Shown here: positions 56,765 through 64,000 of the stretch, in pieces | How the letters are laid out: every line of letters starts with the position of its first letter | How positions within the stretch are numbered: the stretch's first letter is position 1 | Source: Prosthecobacter sp. | GTDB taxonomy: Bacteria; Verrucomicrobiota; Verrucomicrobiia; Verrucomicrobiales; Verrucomicrobiaceae | Length of the DNA stretch: 64,000 bases | Direction of reading: 5' to 3' | Assembly (NCBI RefSeq): GCF_034366625.1 | Contig: NZ_JAXMIH010000014.1 | Coordinates: forward strand, 62,001 to 126,000 | The notes under the pieces: generated by a model | Database searches by the model: none | What the model saw: only the letters and a program-made list of their open reading frames with translations | Told to the model about the DNA's origin: nothing | Made by a program: the position numbers and the translations under genes

Positions 56765-58057
56765 ATGAATCATCCCCTCAACCGACTCGACGACCTCGCA
56801 CGCCGTGAATTCATCACCCGCATGGCAAAGACCTGCCTCGGCGTCAGCCTTGTTCCGCCCGTTGGTCTCGCACGAGCTCTGGAAACCAACGCGCCGAAAT
56901 TCGCCGGTCACGTCATTTATCTCTACATGCGCGGCGGCATGAGCCACCTCGACACCTTTGACACGAAGCCGGATGCGCCGGCGGGCTATCAAGGCTCCAC
57001 ACGCACCATCAAGACGAAGTCCGAGGATTTGCAGATCTCCGGATTCTTCCCCAAACTCGCGGAGCATGGCAAAAAAGTCGCCGTCGTGCGCTCCATGCAT
57101 CACACGCAGGGCGCGCATGAGCCGGGCATGTACAAAGTGCTCACCGGCTACGAAGTCTCCGCCTCGATGAAACATCCCGCGCTCGGCTCCTGGGTTGCGC
57201 GACAGGTCACGCAGGGTGCCTCCACCCTGCCCGCTTATATCCGTCTCGCTGATCTTGCCGGTCATCCAAGCAGCGGCTTCATGGACGCCCGTTTCGCGCC
57301 CGTCCCCGTGCTGGATGCCAACAAAGGCCTGGAGCACACCCAGCTTCAAAACGGCGACTCCATGACCAACCTGCGCAAACGCACCGGACTCGCCGAAAAG
57401 CTCAACAGCGACTTCCTCAAACGTTTCCCAATGGATGGAGTGAAGGCGCACTCCGATGTTTTTGCCGATGCCATCAAGCTCATGACCAGCAAGGATCTCG
57501 ACGCCTTCGACATCACCCAGGAAAAAGGCAATCTCGTGAACGACTACGGGGCCAACTACTTCGGCCAGGGCGTGCTGCTGGCCCGCCGACTGGTGGAACG
57601 CGGCACCAAGTTTGTCGAGATCGAGCTCGGCGGGTGGGACACGCATTCCAACAACTTCACGCAGGTCGAGGCGCTCGCCAAAGTCGTGGATGATGCCGTG
57701 AGCACGCTGCTAGAGGATTTGGAAGCCCGCGGCCTGCTGGAAAGCACGCTGGTGGTGCTCACCACCGAGTTCGGCCGCTCGCCGAAAATCAACGGTTCCG
57801 GCCGCGATCATCATCCCATCGCCTTTTCATCGTTCATCGCCGGTGGCGGTGTCAAAGGCGGCCAAGCCTACGGCAAAACCGACGAAACCGGCACCCGTGT
57901 CATCGAAAATCCCGTCACTGTGCTCGACTTTCATGCCACCATCGGCGCGCTGATGGGCGTCTCGCCGCACGACCTCATCCCCGCCGGCAGCGGCAGCTTC
58001 AACATCTACGGCGGCACGGGAGCCAAACGCGGCGTGCCGATTGCGCCCTTCGTCTGA
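56765..58057 (+). CDS. DUF1501 protein (sulfatase-like fold, Tat signal)
   Basis: Encodes 430 aa from the ATG at 56765; an upstream in-frame extension overlaps the previous gene. LARREFITRMAKTCLGVSLV has twin Arg (13-14) and a hydrophobic stretch, a Tat-like signal. DUF1501 landmarks are YMRGGMSHLDTFDTKP, MHHTQGAHEPGMYKVLTGYE, FVEIELGGWDTHSNNF, LTTEFGRSPKINGSGRDHHP and TVLDFHATIGALMGV, the metal-binding pattern of the alkaline phosphatase/sulfatase-like superfamily. Substrate unknown. It is the last gene of the sigma-PSCyt/PSD1-DUF1501 cassette and converges on the phosphoesterase gene (21 nt). Confidence 0.94.
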   Translation: MNHPLNRLDDLARREFITRMAKTCLGVSLVPPVGLARALETNAPKFAGHVIYLYMRGGMSHLDTFDTKPDAPAGYQGSTRTIKTKSEDLQISGFFPKLAEHGKKVAVVRSMHHTQGAHEPGMYKVLTGYEVSASMKHPALGSWVARQVTQGASTLPAYIRLADLAGHPSSGFMDARFAPVPVLDANKGLEHTQLQNGDSMTNLRKRTGLAEKLNSDFLKRFPMDGVKAHSDVFADAIKLMTSKDLDAFDITQEKGNLVNDYGANYFGQGVLLARRLVERGTKFVEIELGGWDTHSNNFTQVEALAKVVDDAVSTLLEDLEARGLLESTLVVLTTEFGRSPKINGSGRDHHPIAFSSFIAGGGVKGGQAYGKTDETGTRVIENPVTVLDFHATIGALMGVSPHDLIPAGSGSFNIYGGTGAKRGVPIAPFV

Positions 58058-58078
58058 AGCAACTCAGTCGCTGTTTCA

Positions 58079-58807
58079 TCACTTCCCCAGCTCCAGCCGT
58101 TGCGCAAAGTAAGCTGGCAGACCGGCCTGGATGATCGCCTGCTGCGCACCGGCAATGTCATAGGGCACGCGCCGCCACAGGATGTCCTGGGTGTCGCGAC
58201 GATAGATGGCGTAGCAGGCGCGTTCGTCGCGATCACGCGGCTGGCCGACGGCTCCCACATTCACGAGGCACTTGCGGTTTGGCCTCAAAGCTTCAATCGA
58301 AGTGATGTCCACGCCAAGTTCATCGCCCTCTACCCAGAATGCAGGCGAGTGCGTATGCCCGATGAAGCAGACCATTCTTGTTTGATGCGGAAAACTCTGC
58401 GCGGCAGCGTCCGCCCTCAGCACATAAGTCCACTCGCCAGGATGATGCAGGGAGGCATGCACAGCCTCATAGTCTTCGGCCTGCATCGTCATGGGCAACG
58501 CCGTCAGCCAGCCTTTCTGCCCCGGAGTCAGCACGCCCCGTGTCCACTCGATGGACTGGCGCGTGGCGTCCTTCACGCCATCCAGTCCCGCACCGGTGGT
58601 CACCATCGCATCGTGATTGCCCTGCACACAGGGAATGCCGTACTCCATCAGAAGATCGATGCAGTCACCGGGGCTGCCGCCATAGCCCACCACGTCGCCG
58701 AGACACACACGTTCGTTGATGTCGTGGTCTGCCAAGTCTTGCAGCACGGCGCGCAGGGCATGGGCATTGCCATGGATGTCGCTGAGGATCGCCACCGAGT
58801 TGTTCAT
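58079..58807 (-). CDS. Calcineurin-like metallophosphoesterase (YfcE/diadenosine-type)
   Basis: Encodes 242 aa. All metal-binding motifs are present: SDIHGN (Asp10, His12), CLGDVVGYG (Asp38), QGNHD (Asn64, His65), VHASLHHP (His117) and IGHTHSP (His151, His153). The last part VNVGAVGQPRDRDERACYAI is typical of the Metallophos_2 group that includes YfcE-like phosphodiesterases. It is probably cytosolic (no signal). The substrate, a small phosphodiester or a phosphoprotein, cannot be named. It is divergent from the second sigma gene by 101 nt. Confidence 0.92.
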   Translation of the reverse strand: MNNSVAILSDIHGNAHALRAVLQDLADHDINERVCLGDVVGYGGSPGDCIDLLMEYGIPCVQGNHDAMVTTGAGLDGVKDATRQSIEWTRGVLTPGQKGWLTALPMTMQAEDYEAVHASLHHPGEWTYVLRADAAAQSFPHQTRMVCFIGHTHSPAFWVEGDELGVDITSIEALRPNRKCLVNVGAVGQPRDRDERACYAIYRRDTQDILWRRVPYDIAGAQQAIIQAGLPAYFAQRLELGK

Positions 58808-58908
58808 GCCCGCACCTACCGGTTACGCGGGAAATCGTCAACCCAGCAGCACAGACTCGGTGCATCCCGGCGATTGCCGAACCATGCATCCCGTGCCAGA
58901 CATCGCCC

Positions 58909-59499
58909 ATGCCCGATGCTGATACACTGTTTCGTGAGGCGCTGCCGCTGGCCGACAAGATCGCGGGCGGCTACGCGAACATTCCCGGCATGACGGCGGA
59001 TGACGTGCGTGCCGTGGCGCATGCGGCGCTGCATCGGGCGGCGCTGGCGTTTGATCCGGCACGCGGGGCGTTTGCGGCGTATGCGGCGCGGGCCATTCGG
59101 AATGCGCTGAACTCGCTGCATCAAAAGGAGGCCCAACATGCCCGGCAGGTTGGGCCGGAGGCGGATCTCGCCCTCGCAGCGTTCACTACGACTGGCAGCA
59201 CCGCGCCCAGCCAGCGGCTGCCGGACGAGTTTCAGGATGTGCTGAGTCAGGTCCGCTCGCAGGAAAGTCGGCGCGTGCTGGAACACCTGCTGGCCTCACT
59301 GCCTGCACGCACCCGGCAAATCCTCGCTCTTGTCGCCGAAGGACACAGCTACGCCGAGATTGGCGAGCGGCTCAACGTCTCGAAGCAAGCGGTCCACAAG
59401 GCCGCCGCTGCGGCCTTGAACAGCCTCCGGGAACAACTGGCGACACAGGGTTTCGGCGGACTCGACTCCAAAGGTTTTTTGCAGACGGCGACTGACTAA
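58909..59499 (+). CDS. Sigma-70 family protein (short, FliA/SigB-like)
   Basis: Encodes 196 aa. Region 2 is compact: LADKIAGGYANIPGMTADDV, HAALHRAALAFDPARGAFAA, YAARAIRNALNSLHQKE, with the FDPxRGxFxxYAxxxIRNAL pattern of group 3/4 factors. Region 4 is clear: LPARTRQILALVAEGHSYAE, IGERLNVSKQAVHKAAAAAL. Region 3 is absent or replaced by a poorly conserved linker. It may be a true alternative sigma factor or a sigma-like DNA-binding regulator. No anti-sigma is adjacent. The stretch is very GC-rich (one 60-nt line counted at 73%), in contrast to what follows. Confidence 0.87.
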   Translation: MPDADTLFREALPLADKIAGGYANIPGMTADDVRAVAHAALHRAALAFDPARGAFAAYAARAIRNALNSLHQKEAQHARQVGPEADLALAAFTTTGSTAPSQRLPDEFQDVLSQVRSQESRRVLEHLLASLPARTRQILALVAEGHSYAEIGERLNVSKQAVHKAAAAALNSLREQLATQGFGGLDSKGFLQTATD

Positions 59500-59557
59500 C
59501 AACGCCCAAGGTATCTGAGATTCCGCAAGGCAAAGAATAGAATTGTTCATTCGGAGG

Positions 59558-60061
59558 CTAGATCCTGCACGCAATCCACGCATCAACAGTGAACAGCGGA
59601 GTAGGGCGCAAACTGACACATGCGGCAAAGCGGTGGTTTCCATCTAAAATGTGATAACCAAGCGAATCCTCAAGGAGGACCAATGGTGTATGCAGCCGTC
59701 CTGTGCTTTTTATGAACTGCCGAGAGCGCAGAAAACTCTCACGACCTTTTCCATTTTTAATCTTCGTTACTGGTGTGGGACGGCCATGAACATACGATAA
59801 AATGATCCAGTTTATGATCTGTTGTGAGTTTGGATGAAGGCGGCTGCCAAGCAGAGGGATTTGCTGGCTGTGCCAGACGAGATTGCTAATTGTTTGGATC
59901 GAATTGCCGCCAAAATATTGGAACCAATTCCTGTTGCTGTGTAGTGAATGGATTGACTCAAACGGCCATCCGTTGCTTTCAATCAGCGGTCGAATCCAAA
60001 TGTTAAATACATCCTCGGGCATTTTTGGAAGCATTCCTTTAGCTTTCTCCAAGAGATTCAT
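59558..60061 (-). CDS. Small 'DGNHR' protein (ParB/Srx-like core, hypothetical)
   Basis: Encodes 167 aa. The C-terminal half has PVTKIKNGKGRESFLRSRQF and then LVLLEDSLGYHILDGNHRFA. The DGNHRxAA motif after a beta strand is the hallmark of ParB/sulfiredoxin-like domains, where it binds nucleotide. The N-terminal half (helical, Trp/Asn-rich, IWIRPLIESNGWPFESIHSL) is not recognised. An AGAGGG Shine-Dalgarno-like stretch precedes the ATG. It lies 26 nt downstream of the WD40 kinase and shares its low GC, so the two probably form one transcript and moved together. Function unknown; the ParB-like assignment rests on one motif. Confidence 0.72.
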   Translation of the reverse strand: MNLLEKAKGMLPKMPEDVFNIWIRPLIESNGWPFESIHSLHSNRNWFQYFGGNSIQTISNLVWHSQQIPLLGSRLHPNSQQIINWIILSYVHGRPTPVTKIKNGKGRESFLRSRQFIKSTGRLHTPLVLLEDSLGYHILDGNHRFAACVSLRPTPLFTVDAWIACRI

Positions 60062-60087
60062 GAACCCTCTGTAGCAGTGCGTAATAT

Positions 60088-63000
60088 TTACTCAAACTCG
60101 GAATGATACTCCCAATCCAGCTCCCAAAGACGAAGTGTGTAATCTCTCTCTGGATAACCGCCACTTCCTGACAGTGCAAAGCGGTCGTTCGGCGAAAATG
60201 CCACAGAGTTCACGCTATCGGCGTGTCCCTCGAAGACACGCAGGCATTTACCAGTCGCCACTTCCCATAATCGCAGAGTTTTGTCTTTGCCGTGACTGTG
60301 GTCTCCACTTCCAGAGAGTGCAAACCGACCATCATGCGAAAACGCGACCGAGTAAACTTGTCCTGTGTGCCCCTCGAAGGTGCGCAAGCATCGACCTGTG
60401 GCTATGTCCCATAGATGAAGCTGTTGAATTTTTTGAAAAATGTTACCGCTGCCGGAGAGCGCAAACCGGCTGTCTGGCGAGAATGCTATCGAGTTAATCC
60501 CAGTCAGACTGGCACCATCGAAAGTGCGAATGCATTTCAGGGTTTCTACATCGCATAAAAATATATCAGAAGCGCAGCCACAGAGGGTGAAATGTCCGTC
60601 AGGTGAAAACGCTACACAGTTGATCGGGCCATTATTTTCTGCATCAAAAGAGTGCAGACAGCACCCGCTGGCTATATCCCATAAACGCATGGTGTGGTCG
60701 CAATCAGCTTGATTCCTACTGTCCACACCACTCCCTGACATGACAAAGCGGCCGTCGGGCGAAAATGCTACCGAGTTTACACAGTTAGTATGGCCCAAGA
60801 AAATCCGAAGGCATTCTCCAGTAGAGACTTGCCATAGCCGTAGAGTTTTGTCGGCTGCTCCTGAAACTACGAAGCACCCATCGGGCGAGAATGCAACGGA
60901 GACAACGTATCCAGTATGCCCCTCAAAGGACCGCAAGCATCTCCCCGTTGATACGTCCCAAAGCCGAGGCATGCCGTTGCCGCCAGAAAACACGAATAGG
61001 CCGTCAGGCGAAAAACTGACAGAAGTAACATATGACGTGTGGGTCTCGAATGTGCGTTTCAACCATCCGCCACCATAGGACTTGCTGCGCACGCACGCAC
61101 CGGCTCGGGCCTGGAGATTAAGGCATTCCTCACTCTTACCGAACCCTGGAATCTTTCGCGCAAGCTTCAGCGAGTTCAGCGCCTCGTGGATTTGGCCTCC
61201 ATCAAGGGCAGTGTGTGCGCGAGCTAATAATGCTTCGTGTGAATTCTGACGTTGAATGGCCTCGTCAGCAGTAACGACTACCGAGTAAATCCAAGGTGCC
61301 TGACGGCGCCGCTCTATGACCGTTTCAATGTCCCACAGTCGTACCGTGTTATCCGTGCTATTATTGTTTTGACCGCTTCCTGAAATTGCAGTGCGTCCAT
61401 CCGGTGCAAACGCCACACAATTGATGCCATTATCGTGCCCTTCGAATGTCCGCAAACAACGTCCGAGAACCAAATCCCATAGGCGCACCTTTTTGTCCAT
61501 GCATCCAGACACGGCATAACGGCCGTCGTTCGAGTAAGATACAGAAGTGATTGCGTTCAAGTGACCATCAAACCTCCGCAAAAGACGACCAGAGTCCAGA
61601 TCCCACAAACGTAACGCTTTGTCTTTGCAATCATGACTTGAACCGCTGCCAGTAAGAGCGTAGCGACCATCAGGTGAAAATGCCACTGCGCTGATTTTAT
61701 CATTCAAACCATCAAATTTGAGTATGCATTGGCGGGTGGACAAATCCCACAATCGTAGCGCATTGTCACTGCTGCCAGAGAGCATGAATTTGCTGTCGGA
61801 TGAAATCGCTACAGCGGTGACACAGCTCATGGGCAGCGGAAAATCATATAGCCGTCGTCCTGTCGCCATGTCCCATAGGTATAGGCCAGCACTTGAGCCA
61901 CCGGTAACCACATGATGGCAATCAGGCGAGACTGCCATGCAATAAGTGTGTTGCGGGCTTTCCTCAAACGTGCGCAAACATTGGCCAGTGGCAAGATCCC
62001 AAAGACTCAGGTCCGATAAACAACCGGATGAAATGGCATGCTGACCATCAGGCAAAAATGAAACCAACGTTCCGCTACCACTCTCTCCAAAAATGAGTTC
62101 GCACTCTCCAGATTCTGTTTCCCACAGTCGAATGGGGTCCGTCTTGGAACTGAAATCCCTCCCTGCGGACAGGATGTGGCGTCCATCAGGCGAGAACGAC
62201 ACGGAATTAACACCGTCGTCAGTGTGCCCCTCGAAAATATTCAAACATTGCCCTGAACCAAATTGCGCTAATGCGCGAGTCTTTTCCAGAACCCCTTGAG
62301 CAGTGTCACCACCACCTAGTTTGATGGCTTCGTCGAAATGATAGAGCGCTTTTGTAAAATCCGCATTTTCATTCCTAACCCAGCCCAAGGCGCATTCCAA
62401 GTTTGTATTGTTGACGTCATCCCCTCTAATTTCTTCGAGATTCACCAACACTTCCTCATCAGTGAGCTTCCCTTCTCTCCAAAGCATGATGCTTCGGTTG
62501 TAGGTCGATGCCAGGTGGTGTTTGTCTAGATTTAGGGCTTGGATAAAAAATTTCTCTGCATCGTCGAACTTGCCCAAGTCAATCAAGGAGAGCGCTCGAT
62601 TGTTGAGAGCATCTGGGGTGTCGGCGGCGGCTATTGGCTCGTGGCGTGGGTGAGGAACACCAATTTCTGCGACATAAACTTCGCGGAAAGCTATGGCACA
62701 ATCCAGGAGACTTCTGGGACGCAATGCCGAATTCTGTTGTAAGCACCGCCTTAGCAAGGCCACCACTCCATCAGGCATAGAGGGTATTCCTTCTTCCGTC
62801 CCTCCATTTTCAATGAAAAACTCGAGCGCTGCACCCGCAACACTGCCTGAGTGCCATGTAACATCTCCTTGAAACATCTGGAGAACGCTGACAGCCCAAG
62901 ACCAAATATCTGTGCGGCGGTCAAGCGTTTGTCCTTCGGACTGCTCTGGTGAGCAATAGGGTGGACTCATCCCGCCCGTCGAAGCCATTATGGAATTCTT

Positions 63001-63615
63001 GCCATATAGAGCAGCCGCAGCAGTGTTCAAAGAACCTACCGCGACCTTCGCGCCAGCAAGACCAAAATCACTTACTTTGACAGTTCCATCTTCCCACATC
63101 AATGCATTGAGTGGTTTCACGTCTTGGTGGATGACGCCTCTCTCGTGGGAATAGTGTAACCCCCAAGCGAACTGTATCGACACATCAAGAATTCGAGCCA
63201 AGGAGGTCAGCTCGTCGCCTTCATAAAGTCGTCTAGCTCGTATCCATTCTTCAAGTGTGCCTGCGTCCGCGTATTCCGAAAACACTCGCGGCAGCCCGCC
63301 GAGTTCGCGCACATAATGACAGGCGGCTATGTGTTGGTGCAGTCCCAAGTTAATCCAAGTTTGGCATTCTTTTGAGAATGAATCCTTCTGCTCTTGTGTG
63401 TTAAAAACGTGCGCACGGGGTGTTTTAACAGCCAGCTCGCGCCGCCAGGTTCTGTGGTAGACTTTGTAAACTCGGCCAAAACCTCCCTCGTGGTAGTTCT
63501 TCTGATGTGCCTCAGCGCCGAAACCCTCGGTGACGGGACACACCTCATAGAGGTCGAGAATCACATCTCCAAGCTGCCATTCTGATGGGACTTCATCTGG
63601 ATCAAGGTAATTCAT
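60088..63615 (-). CDS. Ser/Thr protein kinase fused to TPR-like region and 14 WD40 repeats
   Basis: Encodes 1,175 aa. The kinase domain (about 35-315) has glycine loop EGGFGRV, Lys64, HQDVKPLN (163-170, catalytic Asp165 and Asn170), DFG (183-185), SPE (222-224) and DIWSW (Asp236). The residue before the catalytic Asp is Gln, not Arg (non-RD). Residues about 335-445 are TPR-like (NRALSLIDLGKFDDAEKFFI). Seven WD40 repeats follow, then a helical insert (EALLARAHTALDGGQIHEAL), then seven more, each with SVAFSPDGRFALSGS-type strands and RLWD ends. Two seven-bladed propellers are expected. There is no membrane helix. Unlike typical PknB-type receptors it is cytosolic. It starts 15 nt after another kinase gene. 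GC is low (lines at 42-43%). Confidence 0.94.
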   Translation of the reverse strand: MNYLDPDEVPSEWQLGDVILDLYEVCPVTEGFGAEAHQKNYHEGGFGRVYKVYHRTWRRELAVKTPRAHVFNTQEQKDSFSKECQTWINLGLHQHIAACHYVRELGGLPRVFSEYADAGTLEEWIRARRLYEGDELTSLARILDVSIQFAWGLHYSHERGVIHQDVKPLNALMWEDGTVKVSDFGLAGAKVAVGSLNTAAAALYGKNSIMASTGGMSPPYCSPEQSEGQTLDRRTDIWSWAVSVLQMFQGDVTWHSGSVAGAALEFFIENGGTEEGIPSMPDGVVALLRRCLQQNSALRPRSLLDCAIAFREVYVAEIGVPHPRHEPIAAADTPDALNNRALSLIDLGKFDDAEKFFIQALNLDKHHLASTYNRSIMLWREGKLTDEEVLVNLEEIRGDDVNNTNLECALGWVRNENADFTKALYHFDEAIKLGGGDTAQGVLEKTRALAQFGSGQCLNIFEGHTDDGVNSVSFSPDGRHILSAGRDFSSKTDPIRLWETESGECELIFGESGSGTLVSFLPDGQHAISSGCLSDLSLWDLATGQCLRTFEESPQHTYCMAVSPDCHHVVTGGSSAGLYLWDMATGRRLYDFPLPMSCVTAVAISSDSKFMLSGSSDNALRLWDLSTRQCILKFDGLNDKISAVAFSPDGRYALTGSGSSHDCKDKALRLWDLDSGRLLRRFDGHLNAITSVSYSNDGRYAVSGCMDKKVRLWDLVLGRCLRTFEGHDNGINCVAFAPDGRTAISGSGQNNNSTDNTVRLWDIETVIERRRQAPWIYSVVVTADEAIQRQNSHEALLARAHTALDGGQIHEALNSLKLARKIPGFGKSEECLNLQARAGACVRSKSYGGGWLKRTFETHTSYVTSVSFSPDGLFVFSGGNGMPRLWDVSTGRCLRSFEGHTGYVVSVAFSPDGCFVVSGAADKTLRLWQVSTGECLRIFLGHTNCVNSVAFSPDGRFVMSGSGVDSRNQADCDHTMRLWDIASGCCLHSFDAENNGPINCVAFSPDGHFTLCGCASDIFLCDVETLKCIRTFDGASLTGINSIAFSPDSRFALSGSGNIFQKIQQLHLWDIATGRCLRTFEGHTGQVYSVAFSHDGRFALSGSGDHSHGKDKTLRLWEVATGKCLRVFEGHADSVNSVAFSPNDRFALSGSGGYPERDYTLRLWELDWEYHSEFE

Positions 63616-63630
63616 GGAGGCCGGATGCGG

Positions 63631-64000
63631 TTACAAAACTGAGCGAGCGGCTGCCAACATTTCACCCGCCGACTGACTACGCCTCTTGAGATCGACTGAA
63701 AGGGTTGCATTCAGCCACGCAGCTAATTTCGGCGAGATCGTTTTGTCACGCTTCTCAAGAGGAACGATCTCCTCGTTCAGGATGACATCAATCGGGTCGC
63801 GCTTCTCTGTAAACGGATACGGGAAAGTGCCAGTGAGCATGAAGTAGAACGTCGCTGCCATGCTCCAGACATCGGAGACGGGTTTGAGATGCTTGAAATT
63901 GATGAGCTGTTCGCGTGGCATGAACAGTGGGGTGCCAGCGTAGTTGCCGGTGACGCTGAGACCGCTGAGACCGGCCTGCTGGAAGTTCTTGGCGAGGCCG
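63631..64000 (-). CDS. Ser/Thr protein kinase, C-terminal part (5' end outside window)
   Basis: The frame is open from the right edge to a stop at 63631, about 123 residues. It starts inside the activation segment (GLAKNFQQAGLSGLSVTG, presumably after DF), then AGTPLFMPREQ in the APE position, SDVWSMAATFYFMLTGTFPY with the conserved Asp, and the helical C-lobe to AARSVL. The catalytic loop lies outside. The domain ends with the gene, so this kinase has no C-terminal sensor, unlike the downstream one 15 nt away. Its base composition is GC-rich (27 of the last 40 bases), unlike the following WD40 kinase. Confidence 0.9.
   Translation of the reverse strand, partial: GLAKNFQQAGLSGLSVTGNYAGTPLFMPREQLINFKHLKPVSDVWSMAATFYFMLTGTFPYPFTEKRDPIDVILNEEIVPLEKRDKTISPKLAAWLNATLSVDLKRRSQSAGEMLAAARSVL

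Overview
The window looks like a chromosomal segment of a Verrucomicrobiota bacterium (Prosthecobacter/Verrucomicrobium-like). The reasons are the gene families present: planctomycete/verrucomicrobial PSCyt1-DUF1549-DUF1553 and DUF1501 proteins next to an ECF sigma factor, a giant PEP-CTERM protein made of autotransporter-associated beta-strand repeats, Tat-exported Gfo/Idh/MocA and sugar-isomerase-like proteins, and eukaryote-like Ser/Thr kinases. Most of the DNA is GC-rich. Few genes have a clear Shine-Dalgarno sequence, so starts were chosen mainly from domain limits, signal peptides and spacing. The taxonomic assignment is inference.

Layout. 1-3317 (-): rapA (3' end just cut by the window edge) behind a small secreted protein. 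3401-3838 (+): a GAF-domain protein, converging through a strong bidirectional terminator on the next gene. 3911-39781 (-): one uninterrupted ORF of 11,956 codons, 56% of the window. It encodes a secreted beta-helix-type protein with an N-terminal signal peptide and a C-terminal PEP-CTERM-like anchor. Inside it are two families of long tandem super-repeats (four A copies, five B copies, each about 2.5-4.8 kb apart), a terminal block of ordinary PATR repeats, and about ten copies of a short 'VGMPISG-GIP' cassette that interrupts super-repeats at different places. 39782-40213: its AT-rich leader. 40214-40285 (-): tRNA-Arg(CCU).

40420-53238: housekeeping and envelope genes. They are a Gfo/Idh/MocA oxidoreductase, an hflX-SDR pair, a lipoprotein, a run of hypothetical gene-clpX-TIM-barrel epimerase-PH-domain membrane protein, a lone pseudopilin, DUF4230-like and DUF2167 membrane proteins, a zinc-ribbon membrane protein, an alpha/beta hydrolase and an RlpA-like lipoprotein.

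53309-58057 (+): a compact cassette in which an ECF sigma factor overlaps by 4 nt a 957-aa protein joining an anti-sigma-like membrane N-terminus to PSCyt1-DUF1549-DUF1553, followed 10 nt later by a Tat-type DUF1501 protein. This reads as a self-contained regulator-plus-surface-enzyme module. 58079-59499: a metallophosphoesterase and a second sigma-70-like protein, divergently arranged.

59500-64000 (-): two tandem Ser/Thr kinase genes (the upstream one enters from outside the window), the second fused to a TPR-like region and 14 WD40 repeats (7+7), followed by a small 'DGNHR' protein. The WD40 kinase and the DGNHR gene are clearly AT-richer than both flanks, which suggests acquisition.

The least-explained feature is the internal architecture of the giant protein, where paired 'occupied' and 'empty' repeat copies show a roughly 60-70-residue module inserted within reading frame.
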